DNA of 7,019 nucleotides from Calditrichota bacterium (GCA_024278715.1 JAJRSN010000003.1:1-7019); one strand, 5' to 3'; counted from the stretch's first letter, positions 1 through 5,757 are shown. Numbers and translations are program-made. The notes: generated by a model from the letters alone, not told the origin.

Positions 1-123
1 GTTACAATCAGCACGGATTATTTGCAGGATGTTACAATTGCGGGACCGGGAGCGGGAAATTGTGAAACGGGCTATGCCGTGTTGAATGATCTGCTGGCCG
101 TGAGCTCTTTTTTAATAAATTGA
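1..123 (+). CDS. hom: Homoserine dehydrogenase, C-terminal end (partial)
   Basis: This is the last 40 codons of a gene that enters from the left edge, read in frame 1 and ending in TGA at 121-123. The segment VTIAGPGAGNCETGYAVLND matches the conserved C-terminus of homoserine dehydrogenases, where a GPGAG (or GxGAG) loop is followed by a T-G/A-Y/G-x-x-x-x-DLL helix. The enzyme reduces aspartate semialdehyde to homoserine with NAD(P)H in the cytoplasm, on the way to threonine and methionine. Only the tail is present, so I cannot tell a stand-alone enzyme from an aspartokinase-homoserine dehydrogenase fusion. There is no ACT domain after the GPGAG segment. The family call rests on one motif. 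Confidence 0.62.
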   Translation, partial: VTISTDYLQDVTIAGPGAGNCETGYAVLNDLLAVSSFLIN

Positions 124-162
124 TACCTAAATTCTTGTCTTTTTTGGCGGAACTTGTCAATG

Positions 163-376
163 GTTAATGGTTAATGGTGTAAGAGTTAAGCGGCTTCTCC
201 GGTTACTTTTCGTTAAGCGTTAAGGGTATAAGCGTTAAACGAACCTCTTCAAATTCCTTAACACGGTAGCTTGTGGTCACGGCTTTCTGCATTCTGCTTT
301 CTGATAACCTTTTGTCTTACTCATCACGCATTACGCGTCACGAAATTCGTTAAACGCTAAGAGTGTAAGGGTTACC
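163..376 (+). repeat. Three copies of a 28-nt unit made of four heptamers
   Basis: Copies lie at 163-190, 212-239 and 349-376. Each is four consecutive 7-mers: two of GTTAANN type, then GTRTAAG, then NGTTAAN or a close variant. Within a copy the heptamers are near-identical (GTTAATG twice in copy 1). Between copies the order is kept while the variable positions change. Gaps between copies are 21 and 109 bases, and unrelated 7-mer words occupy the longer one. Confidence 0.75.
278..318 (+). repeat. Duplicated intergenic segment, copy 1, with CTTTCTG heptamers
   Basis: CACGG is followed by three heptamers, CTTTCTG (283-289), CATTCTG (290-296) and CTTTCTG (297-303), then a CCTTTT tail. The whole segment recurs with a few substitutions at 521-561. 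Immediately after it, 322-342 holds another heptamer triplet: CATCACG, CATTACG, CGTCACG. Confidence 0.7.
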
Positions 377-394
377 GGTAGCTGGTCACTCTCC

Positions 395-427
395 GCTCCC
401 TGAGCTTGTCGAAGGGAGCTTGTCGAA
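395..427. repeat. Palindromic GAGCTTGTCGAA element
   Basis: Perfect 7-bp arms GCTCCCT (395-401) and AGGGAGC (413-419) flank an 11-base loop. The core CCCTGAGCTTGTCGAAGGG is a short palindromic repeat that I recognise as recurring in intergenic DNA of many unrelated bacterial genomes. The 12-mer GAGCTTGTCGAA is present twice, at 402-413 and 416-427, so the second half of the element is duplicated. No poly-T follows, so it does not look like a simple terminator. Confidence 0.7.
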
Positions 428-469
428 TTACTCTGTAACTTTGTCACGCATTACTATAATTAGTTAAGG

Positions 470-496
470 GTTGCAGGTTACAGGTTGCAGGTTATG
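470..496 (+). repeat. GTTRCAG heptamer array
   Basis: GTTGCAG (470-476), GTTACAG (477-483) and GTTGCAG (484-490) are followed by a partial fourth copy GTTATG. The array is flanked by looser 8-bp words of the type TTTGTCAC at 432-447 and 501-524. Confidence 0.75.
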
Positions 497-520
497 TTCC
501 TTGTCACTTTGTCAACTCGT

Positions 521-561
521 CACGGCTTTCCGCATTCCGCTTTCTGCCAGCCTTTTACTTT
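521..561 (+). repeat. Duplicated intergenic segment, copy 2, with CTTTCCG heptamers
   Basis: This is the second copy of the segment at 278-318. CACGG is followed by CTTTCCG (526-532), CATTCCG (533-539) and CTTTCTG (540-546), then a CCTTTT tail. Differences from copy 1 within the heptamers are T-to-C transitions. Confidence 0.7.
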
Positions 562-564
562 AAC

Positions 565-610
565 CTTTAATCTTTAATCTTTAATCTTTAATCTTCATCT
601 TCATCTTCAC
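565..610 (+). repeat. CTTTAAT x4 followed by CTTCAT x3
   Basis: Four perfect heptamers CTTTAAT occupy 565-592. The array then changes unit length to the hexamers CTTCAT (593-598), CTTCAT (599-604) and CTTCAC (605-610). This is the cleanest tandem array in the window and marks the right end of the repeat mosaic. Confidence 0.85.
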
Positions 611-878
611 CCGTTCGTTAAAATTTCGGTAAAGCGATAATTCTTTGGATTTTTTCCTCAAATTATTTTAATATACCGATTATAGGGTTCTGCAAAATAA
701 ATTATGTTGTCATTTCGGGTTTGATCCTTGGCGGAGGAGGGGGAATTTCATAACCGCAATAAAACGGAAGATTTTTTATTGTTCCGCGCGTCGGCGGAAA
801 TAAATTGTTAAGATCAAAAAGAGCGTTTGCCGTTAACCGAAAATTAAGGCGTTTTTAAAAGCGAGAAAGGCAAGATTT

Positions 879-2381
879 ATGGAGTTTATGGAAAAAGTTT
901 TGCAGCTCAGTTTCCAGGTTCGCGATTTTATGTGGGGCAACTGGATGGTTGCTCTATTGGTTGTAACAGGCATTGTGTTGTCGATTGTCACGAAGATGAT
1001 CCAGATTCGACGCCTCGGGAATTCGCTTGGTCTGGTTTTTTTGGGAGCCCGCGGAAAGGACTATTCCAAGGATGATGTGGGAGATATTTCGCCGTTTGCC
1101 GCTTTAATGACGGCGTTGGCGGCTACGGTGGGGAACGGAAACATTGCGGGTGTGGCGACAGCCATTGCCACCGGTGGACCCGGCGCGCCGGTGTGGATGT
1201 GGATTTCGGGATTTTTCGGAATGGCTACCAAATACGCCGAAGGATTTTTAGGCGTTAAATATCGTAAAATCGCGGAAGACGGCACCATGGCGGGCGGACC
1301 CATGTATTACATCCGCTACGGTTTGAAAAAAGGAAAATTCAGTAAATTTTTAGCAGCTCTTTTTGCGGTTTGCGGCGCCTTAGCCGCCCTGTTCGGAACG
1401 GGAAACATGGCTCAATCCAACTCCATGGCGCTTGCTTTTAAAAGTCAGTTTGGCGTTCCCCCTCTAATCAGCGGAATCGTATTGACGTTACTGGTGGGGC
1501 TGGTAATTATCGGCGGGATTAAACGCATCGGCGCAGTTGCGGAAAGGCTTGTGCCGTCTATGATCGTTTTCTATTTTATCGGCGCTTTAACCGTGATTTT
1601 AGTTAACGCTGCGCATATTCTGGAAGCCTTTGAAATAATCTTTGCCTCGGCGTTTACTGCCAAAGCGGTGGGCGGCGCTTTAATCGGAACTTCGGTGCAA
1701 AAGGCTATCAGTCTCGGCGTGAGCAGGGGAGTGCTTTCCAACGAATCCGGTCTGGGGTCCGCGGCAATTGCCCAAAGCGCTTCAAAATCCAGCGATCCCG
1801 CTAAAAACGGCTTGATTGCCATGACCGGAACCTTTATCGATACCATTGTTGTAAATACAATGACCACTTTAACCATCGTGTTAAGCGGAATGTGGATGTT
1901 TACGCCCGCGCTCGGCGTTGATTTAAACGGCGCCAACGTGGCGGTGCAGAATCTTCCCGGTCAGGTTGTGGACTTTGCCGAAAAGGTGGGCTACAATTTG
2001 CAGGCGGGCGGATTGTCCAGCACCGCGCTGACCGCCGCCGCATTTAATACGGTGTTGCCCTTCGGAATAGGAGGAACCATTATTGCCATTGCCTCTTTCC
2101 TTTTTGGCTACACCACGCTTATCGGCTGGGCGTATTACGGAGAACAGTGTCTGGAGTACATTGCCGGAGTTAAAGTTAAAAAGCCTTACCGGCTTATTTA
2201 CATCGCGCTCCTGTTTATCGGCGCTAATTTGCAGGGACAGTATCTGGATATTGTGTGGAATGTGGGCGACACGGCTAACGCGCTGATGGCGTTTCCAAAT
2301 TTGGTCGGCTTACTGTTCTTAGCCGGAGTGGTGGCGCGGATTACCTCAGAGTCGTTTAAGAACGGAAAAAGGGTTTACTAA
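879..2381 (+). CDS. Sodium:alanine/glycine symporter (AGCS family)
   Basis: This 500-residue polytopic inner-membrane protein belongs to the alanine or glycine:cation symporter family (TC 2.A.25), which imports small neutral amino acids with Na+ (or H+). About ten hydrophobic segments are visible. Family hallmarks are the block from residues 78 to 108 (GNGNIAG, then GGPGAPVWMW), the GGPMYYI segment after the second hydrophobic pair, and NESGLGSAAIAQSA starting at residue 288. The length is slightly above the usual 440-490. The ATG at 879 is preceded by AAAGG (866-870) with an 8-base spacer. The next in-frame ATG, at 888, has a GGAG only 3 bases upstream, so 879 is preferred. The gene stands alone, with 755 bases before it and 125 after it. 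I saw no riboswitch. The substrate (alanine, glycine, or both) cannot be read from the sequence. Confidence 0.93.
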   Translation: MEFMEKVLQLSFQVRDFMWGNWMVALLVVTGIVLSIVTKMIQIRRLGNSLGLVFLGARGKDYSKDDVGDISPFAALMTALAATVGNGNIAGVATAIATGGPGAPVWMWISGFFGMATKYAEGFLGVKYRKIAEDGTMAGGPMYYIRYGLKKGKFSKFLAALFAVCGALAALFGTGNMAQSNSMALAFKSQFGVPPLISGIVLTLLVGLVIIGGIKRIGAVAERLVPSMIVFYFIGALTVILVNAAHILEAFEIIFASAFTAKAVGGALIGTSVQKAISLGVSRGVLSNESGLGSAAIAQSASKSSDPAKNGLIAMTGTFIDTIVVNTMTTLTIVLSGMWMFTPALGVDLNGANVAVQNLPGQVVDFAEKVGYNLQAGGLSSTALTAAAFNTVLPFGIGGTIIAIASFLFGYTTLIGWAYYGEQCLEYIAGVKVKKPYRLIYIALLFIGANLQGQYLDIVWNVGDTANALMAFPNLVGLLFLAGVVARITSESFKNGKRVY

Positions 2382-2475
2382 CGGTCGAAAATAAAGGACT
2401 GCGGGGAGTACGAAAAGCCGCTGATCGGGGATTGCTGTTTGCCGGGTTTCCGCTTTTGTGTTCTGAAGGTGAAAA

Positions 2476-2517
2476 ATGACAGTTAGCATTTTTGACGGGA
2501 AATTGATTGGATCATAA
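2476..2517 (+). other. Possible 13-codon leader ORF overlapping the next gene's start
   Basis: An ATG at 2476 follows GAAGGTG at a good distance and opens a 13-residue frame ending in TAA at 2515-2517. It overlaps the first codons of the glycosyltransferase in another frame. It could couple translation to the TTG start at 2507. It could also mark the original start of the glycosyltransferase, lost through a one-base change, or be chance. Nothing in the peptide itself is recognisable. Confidence 0.2.
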
Positions 2518-3247
2518 GGATTTAACCATTGTCATTCCGGTTTGGAATGAAGAAAACAAAATAGAAGCTGATGTTAAAAATGTTAGCGAATTTTTGAAGC
2601 AAACGGGACTGACCGGCGAATTATTAGTTGTTGACGACGGCAGCAGCGACGGCACCCCGCAAAAGCTGCGGCAACTTCGGAAAGAATATTCGGACATTTT
2701 AGAACCCATTTTCTGTGAGACCCATATCGGTAAGGGTCACGCGGTTCGCCTTGGCATGTTAAAAAGTCGCGGGCAGATTGTGATGTTTATGGACAGCGGA
2801 GGTAATGTTCCGCTGAAATACATTTCTGCGGGGATGGATCTGATCGGGAAAAAAGAATGTCACATTGCCGCTGGGTCGCGTTTTCTCCGGCAAAGCGTTG
2901 TCCGTTTTCCCATGACTTTACGAAGGCGAATCACATCTGTGCTTTTCAGAAAGGCTGTTCATCTCTATTTGCGGTTGCCGCCGTCGATTACCGACAGCCA
3001 ATGCGGATTCAAGATTTTTGACGGTCATGCAGCCGGAGAAATAGCGCGTGAGGCGCGCTTGAACGGATTTTTAACTGACCTTGAGTTTTATTTTTTGGCG
3101 GTTGCAAAAGGATACGTCTGGAAAGAATTCCCCATCGATTGGTCGTGCGACCGGGATTCGAGACTTTCGCTCCTCAAAAATTTTCCGCTTATTCTTGCCG
3201 AATTAAAATATTTAAAAAAGCATAAACGATTTTTTGTATCCGATTAA
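2507..3247 (+). CDS. GT2 glycosyltransferase, dolichyl-phosphate-sugar synthase type
   Basis: This 246-residue GT-A fold enzyme probably transfers a hexose from a nucleotide sugar to a polyprenyl-phosphate carrier at the inner face of the membrane. Visible motifs are TIVIPVWNEE (7-16), VVDDGSSDGT (41-50, nucleotide binding), HIGKGHAVRLGM (73-84), a DxD-like metal site written as MDSGGNVP (95-102), DSQCGFKIF (163-171) and GFLTDLEFYFLA, the last two typical of the DPM1/ALG5 relatives. There is no C-terminal transmembrane pair, so it resembles the soluble ALG5 or short DPM1 form. A TGA lies directly upstream at 2504-2506, so the frame cannot extend further. TTG at 2507 is the first possible start, with GGGA (2497-2500) six bases before it. 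It lies 125 bp after the transporter on the same strand. Acceptor and sugar are unknown. Confidence 0.85.
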   Translation: MDHKDLTIVIPVWNEENKIEADVKNVSEFLKQTGLTGELLVVDDGSSDGTPQKLRQLRKEYSDILEPIFCETHIGKGHAVRLGMLKSRGQIVMFMDSGGNVPLKYISAGMDLIGKKECHIAAGSRFLRQSVVRFPMTLRRRITSVLFRKAVHLYLRLPPSITDSQCGFKIFDGHAAGEIAREARLNGFLTDLEFYFLAVAKGYVWKEFPIDWSCDRDSRLSLLKNFPLILAELKYLKKHKRFFVSD

Positions 3248-3340
3248 CGGGAAATGCTTCGTCGTTGGTTTAATATTGCTCCTGTCGGATTACAAATTAC
3301 GCCTTTTAATTTACGACGCTCCTGTTTTCAGGTTCTTAAA

Positions 3341-3961
3341 TTATGTTCGATCGGAATTTGCCGTATTGTGTGTTTTGAAAAATTCGATCGCCTCCGCGCT
3401 TGTCATTGTCCGGTTTCTTTTTTCAACTTTTTTCTGAATACTGTGGTTTAGCGTTGCCGTACAATCCGAAACAAGAATGCAATCGTATCCCTTTGAGATT
3501 AATGTTTTCATGGTAAGCTCCACACACTGATCGGTGGTGAAGCCGCAAAACAACAAACTTTTGATTTTGTTTTTGTTAAGAATCTCTTCCAGATTGCTTC
3601 CCTCACAGGCGTCAAAGGCGATTCTGCCTTCAATTACAATATCGCTTTTTTGGTAAATCCCGTCCGTAAATTCCGCCTTCCAGGTTCCCTTGGTAAATCT
3701 TTTTAATGCTTTGGGAAGAAAAGGAATTTGTTTGTACCTTTTTTTGTCATTTTTGTCAATGATGAACGGCGCCTGAATAATCGCGTAGCCGTGTTTTCTG
3801 GCGGCGGAAAGCAGGTTAAGCGTATTGTTCAAAACTTTTCGGGAATTGTATTCTTTTTTGATAAGCCGGTAAAACAAACCTTTTTCAGTCCATGTCTTCT
3901 GAAATTCGATTAAGACAACCGCGGTGTTCTGAGGGGGTAATTCCCCTGTTGAATTCCGCAT
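3341..3961 (-). CDS. Isochorismatase-like cysteine hydrolase with altered triad
   Basis: This 206-residue cytoplasmic protein has the isochorismatase-like alpha/beta fold. Members hydrolyse amides or vinyl ethers (nicotinamide, N-carbamoyl compounds, isochorismate) through an Asp-Lys-Cys triad. VVLIEFQKTW (15-24) occupies the place of the usual I-D-x-Q, so Glu19 stands where Asp is normal. IEGRIAFDACEGSNLEEIL (110-128) aligns with the GK-x-G-x-DAF-x-x-T-x-L-x-x-L region, putting Arg113 in place of Lys. CGFTTDQCVELT (139-150) keeps the nucleophile Cys146. The start is secure: AGGAGG (3969-3974 on the plus strand) lies seven bases before the ATG. The gene is convergent with the glycosyltransferase, 93 bp away, and lies 75 bp downstream of the Crp/Fnr-type gene, possibly in one transcript. 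Substrate is unknown. The E/R pair may define a subfamily rather than loss of activity. Confidence 0.85.
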   Translation of the reverse strand: MRNSTGELPPQNTAVVLIEFQKTWTEKGLFYRLIKKEYNSRKVLNNTLNLLSAARKHGYAIIQAPFIIDKNDKKRYKQIPFLPKALKRFTKGTWKAEFTDGIYQKSDIVIEGRIAFDACEGSNLEEILNKNKIKSLLFCGFTTDQCVELTMKTLISKGYDCILVSDCTATLNHSIQKKVEKRNRTMTSAEAIEFFKTHNTANSDRT

Positions 3962-4036
3962 TATTAGTCCTCCTTTTCATTCGTTGCGCTTTCAGTTTAT
4001 TTTATTCAAGGAAGACCGAAAAGTCATTTACAAATG

Positions 4037-4633
4037 TCAATGAGACTGATCTTTTTTAAGTTTTTTTCTTATTCTGCTCAATTGGGTGGGGGTGATTCCA
4101 AGATAGCTGGCAATATGATAATGGGGAATGATATTCTCAAAGTCAGGGTAATTTTCTCTGAAATACAAATAGTTATCCGTCGTTTTATTCGAAAGAAATC
4201 TTATTTCTTTTTCCTGCTTTTTTTCCAAATAATTAAGGATTAACTTTTGAAAAAAGGCGTTAAACTGCGGGAAGTTCCCTAGCAGTTCGGCGAACCTTGG
4301 GTAGGGAATACAAATTAAAGTGACCGAAGTAAGCGCCTGCAAATTTGTGGGACTTTTCTTATTTGGGTCAAGACTTGCGGCAATAAAATCGTTATCCTTA
4401 AAAAAATATTTATTCCATTCCTCTCCGTTTTCGGATAAATAGAACACTCTGATTATTCCGTTGCAAATAAATCCGAATTCTTTCGGGAATTCGCCCTCTC
4501 CGGAGAAATATTCATTTTTGTCCAATTTCCTGTAAAAGGCTGTTTGCTTTAATGCAGACCAGCATTCGTTTTCAATGGGATTAATTTTGTCGATAGCCTC
4601 TTTTAACTGCCGAATGTGTTTGTTGGTTATCAT
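4037..4633 (-). CDS. Crp/Fnr-family transcriptional regulator
   Basis: This is a 198-residue DNA-binding regulator. Residues about 25-125 form the cupin-like sensory barrel of the family (FSGEGEFPKEFGFICNGIIR at 43-62, then FFKDNDFIAASL). The C-terminal helix-turn-helix is clear at 171-192 (IASYLGITPTQLSRIRKKL). The overall form is like the many Bacteroidetes Crp/Fnr proteins that lack a known ligand. I see no phosphate-cassette Arg-Ser pair for cAMP and no four-cysteine cluster as in FNR, so effector and signal are unknown. The ATG at 4631-4633 has no good Shine-Dalgarno sequence and an AT-rich upstream region. It is 73 bp downstream of the 120-aa protein gene and 75 bp upstream of the hydrolase, both on the same strand. 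It may control this cluster, but no binding site can be assigned to it. Confidence 0.9.
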   Translation of the reverse strand: MITNKHIRQLKEAIDKINPIENECWSALKQTAFYRKLDKNEYFSGEGEFPKEFGFICNGIIRVFYLSENGEEWNKYFFKDNDFIAASLDPNKKSPTNLQALTSVTLICIPYPRFAELLGNFPQFNAFFQKLILNYLEKKQEKEIRFLSNKTTDNYLYFRENYPDFENIIPHYHIASYLGITPTQLSRIRKKLKKDQSH

Positions 4634-4706
4634 GTTGGATTTATATTGTTTATTTCAGATTAGCTTTAAAATCTATTTTGGTTTCGGCGCTGCATTCTTT
4701 GGTAAA

Positions 4707-5069
4707 TTACAGCCAATCTAATTGGCGCTCGGGGATGCCGACCGATCTGCCGTATTCTCTTGCTTCTTCCGCTTCTTCTTTATTTCCCTTTTGGTGTTTA
4801 AAGATTTTATTGTGAAAAATAACAAACTCCGTAGTCTCGTTCGAGAGATTGGCATACCATTTCGGTAATATTGTTTTTGAAATTTTGCGCGCAACCTGTT
4901 CGATGTCTTTTTCCGCCCCTTCAATAAATACGGCGGTCCAGGTATTGGGTTGGAAATCGGCTGCTTTATCGCCGAGTTCCCAGCTTTCAATTTTGGATAC
5001 TTTTATTTCTTTGTCTTCAAGTATGTCGGCGCATTTCAGACTTTCTTTCAGTATTAATCCCGTGTACAC
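4707..5069 (-). CDS. Conserved-looking small soluble protein, function unknown
   Basis: I read a 120-residue product starting at GTG 5067-5069, not the longer frame that opens at an ATG at 5144. The GTG has AAGGAG eight bases upstream, while the extra 25 codons of the longer form carry no such site and read through a palindrome. The protein is acidic and cytoplasmic with no signal or membrane segment. It is an alpha/beta mix ending in a long charged helix (KGNKEEAEEAREYGRSVGIP) and the tail ERQLDWL. The C-terminal block (YANLSN, then EFVIFHNKIFKH, then the REYGRSVGIPE..LDW end) resembles an uncharacterised family I have seen as hypothetical proteins. I cannot name a function. It sits between the Yip1-like gene (154 bp upstream) and the Crp/Fnr-type gene (73 bp downstream) on the same strand. 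Confidence 0.72.
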   Translation of the reverse strand: MYTGLILKESLKCADILEDKEIKVSKIESWELGDKAADFQPNTWTAVFIEGAEKDIEQVARKISKTILPKWYANLSNETTEFVIFHNKIFKHQKGNKEEAEEAREYGRSVGIPERQLDWL

Positions 5070-5077
5070 GCCGGGTG

Positions 5078-5083
5078 CTCCTT
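5078..5083 (-). promoter_or_regulatory. Ribosome binding site that fixes the GTG start at 5069
   Basis: Read on the minus strand this is AAGGAG (AAAAGGAG in context), with an 8-base spacer to GTG at 5067-5069. It is the best match to a Shine-Dalgarno sequence near this gene and decides the short start over the ATG at 5144. Confidence 0.7.
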
Positions 5084-5137
5084 TTAATAATGATAAAACG
5101 TTAAACGCCGCTTTAAAACAGAATGAGATTAAGCGAC

Positions 5138-5156
5138 GTTGCAATCGATTTGCAAC
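5138..5156. promoter_or_regulatory. Perfect inverted repeat, candidate operator
   Basis: GTTGCAA (5138-5144) and TTGCAAC (5150-5156) are separated by TCGAT, giving a 19-bp palindrome with 7-bp arms. It ends 68 bases upstream of the GTG of the 120-aa protein. On the minus strand one TTGCAA arm could serve as a -35 box, with TAATCT (5131-5126) 18 bases on as a weak -10, so a protein bound here would block that promoter. Size and symmetry suit a dimeric helix-turn-helix repressor. The cognate protein is unknown, and no second copy was noticed in the window. Confidence 0.4.
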
Positions 5157-5196
5157 ATACTCGTCAGATTTTAAGAACGCAATTTCATTGAGATAT

Positions 5197-5223
5197 TGCT
5201 TTTTGCGGTTTAATGAAAAAGCA
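5197..5223 (-). terminator. Hairpin just after the Yip1-like gene, weak terminator candidate
   Basis: TGCTTTTT (5197-5204) and AAAAAGCA (5216-5223) form a perfect 8-bp stem with an 11-base loop. It begins one base beyond the stop codon of the minus-strand gene that ends at 5224. The stem is mostly A-T and no T-run follows it, so termination would be weak. Confidence 0.3.
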
Positions 5224-5757
5224 TCAGACCGGTTTTACGCCGCCGCCCAAAAAAGAAAACAAAAGCGCAAAGATCAACAGTTGAATAACCCATCCGATTA
5301 CGCAAACTCCCACGGCTCGGGGTGTGCTTTTATAATCAAGGGCTTGCCTTACCGCGATCACCATTGCTACCAGCATCCAAATTGACGCAGCAAAAAAAAT
5401 TATGCCTCCTATTCCCGGAATAAAACCCAATACCCGAATCAATCCGGGAGAGCTTGCAAAGCCGATAGTACGTAACAATTCACCCAGGTCGGCTTTGGTT
5501 TGCGGTTCGGGAAGAAATTTGGTGCCGATAAAATAGGTGAGATAAGCCCAGACATACCACCCGATAAGGGCGCCGATGGTGCCGGTCAAAATCCCGCCGA
5601 GACCCCCTCTTTCGATAGCTCCTATTCCAGCCGCTACACTGGAAAGAACAACAACGCTCATAGCCTGCCCCATTGCTCCTTTGTCAGCCTCAACTTCTTC
5701 GTACAGGTTAACATCGAGCATGGCGGCGCGAATAATACGATCTCTAAAGTTAGTCAT
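5224..5757 (-). CDS. Yip1-like (YIP1 family) membrane protein
   Basis: This is a 177-residue integral membrane protein. A short cytoplasmic N-terminus (about 1-30, acidic near 20-25) is followed by five hydrophobic stretches near residues 31-48, 53-78, 97-113, 115-137 and 147-171. The PEPQTKADLGELLRTIGFAS segment between the second and third stretches, the repeated SPGLI and PGIGG turns, and ALDYKSTPRAVGVCVIGW after the fourth match bacterial YIP1-domain proteins (relatives of eukaryotic Yip1). Their role in bacteria is not established. The ATG at 5755-5757 is preceded by GGGAGGAT (5762-5768) at a short but usual distance. Its upstream spacer of 465 bp probably holds its promoter. The next gene downstream on this strand is 154 bp away. 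Length is normal for the small bacterial members. Confidence 0.8.
   Translation of the reverse strand: MTNFRDRIIRAAMLDVNLYEEVEADKGAMGQAMSVVVLSSVAAGIGAIERGGLGGILTGTIGALIGWYVWAYLTYFIGTKFLPEPQTKADLGELLRTIGFASSPGLIRVLGFIPGIGGIIFFAASIWMLVAMVIAVRQALDYKSTPRAVGVCVIGWVIQLLIFALLFSFLGGGVKPV

Larger units (their letters stand above)
124..878. other. 755-base intergenic spacer, largely short tandem words
   Basis: I find no convincing gene here. From about 161 to 610 the DNA is a patchwork of direct repeats, mostly 7 bp long with some of 8 bp, each family using a different word; the main blocks are listed separately. From 611 to 878 the sequence is ordinary and AT-rich, and presumably carries the promoter of the transporter gene. 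A weak sigma-70-like pair may lie at TTGGAT (645-650) and TAATAT (669-674), 18 bp apart, but this is not strong. A 6-bp stem TTCCGC/GCGGAA (782-787 with 794-799) has no T-tract after it, so I do not call it a terminator. A purine-rich patch at 731-743 resembles a ribosome binding site but no start codon follows it. Confidence 0.7.

Noticed and set aside
163..376. CRISPR-like array of 28-nt repeats
   Set aside because: Only three degenerate copies occur, the gaps are unequal (21 and 109 bases), the gap sequence is itself made of heptamer words, and no cas gene is present.
1061..1936. Minus-strand open frames inside the transporter gene
   Set aside because: They lie wholly opposite a clear AGCS coding sequence, have proline-rich or low-complexity antisense composition, and lack ribosome binding sites.
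2413..2457. AAAAGC/GCTTTT pairing after the transporter as a terminator
   Set aside because: The stem is 6 bp with a loop over 30 bases, no good inner pairing and no T-tract.
3321..3332. CCTG/CAGG hairpin in the convergent gap as a bidirectional terminator
   Set aside because: A 4-bp stem with no following T-run is too weak to call.
3234..3451. Plus-strand small open frames after the glycosyltransferase
   Set aside because: They run antisense into the well-supported hydrolase gene and have no recognisable content.
5070..5144. N-terminal extension of the 120-aa protein from ATG 5144
   Set aside because: The ATG sits inside the GTTGCAA palindrome without a ribosome binding site, while GTG 5069 has AAGGAG at 8 bases. 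The extra residues look like translated promoter DNA.
4849..5385. 178-codon plus-strand open frame
   Set aside because: It is antisense to the 120-aa gene and the Yip1-like gene, both of which have better start signals and family resemblance; its product looks random.
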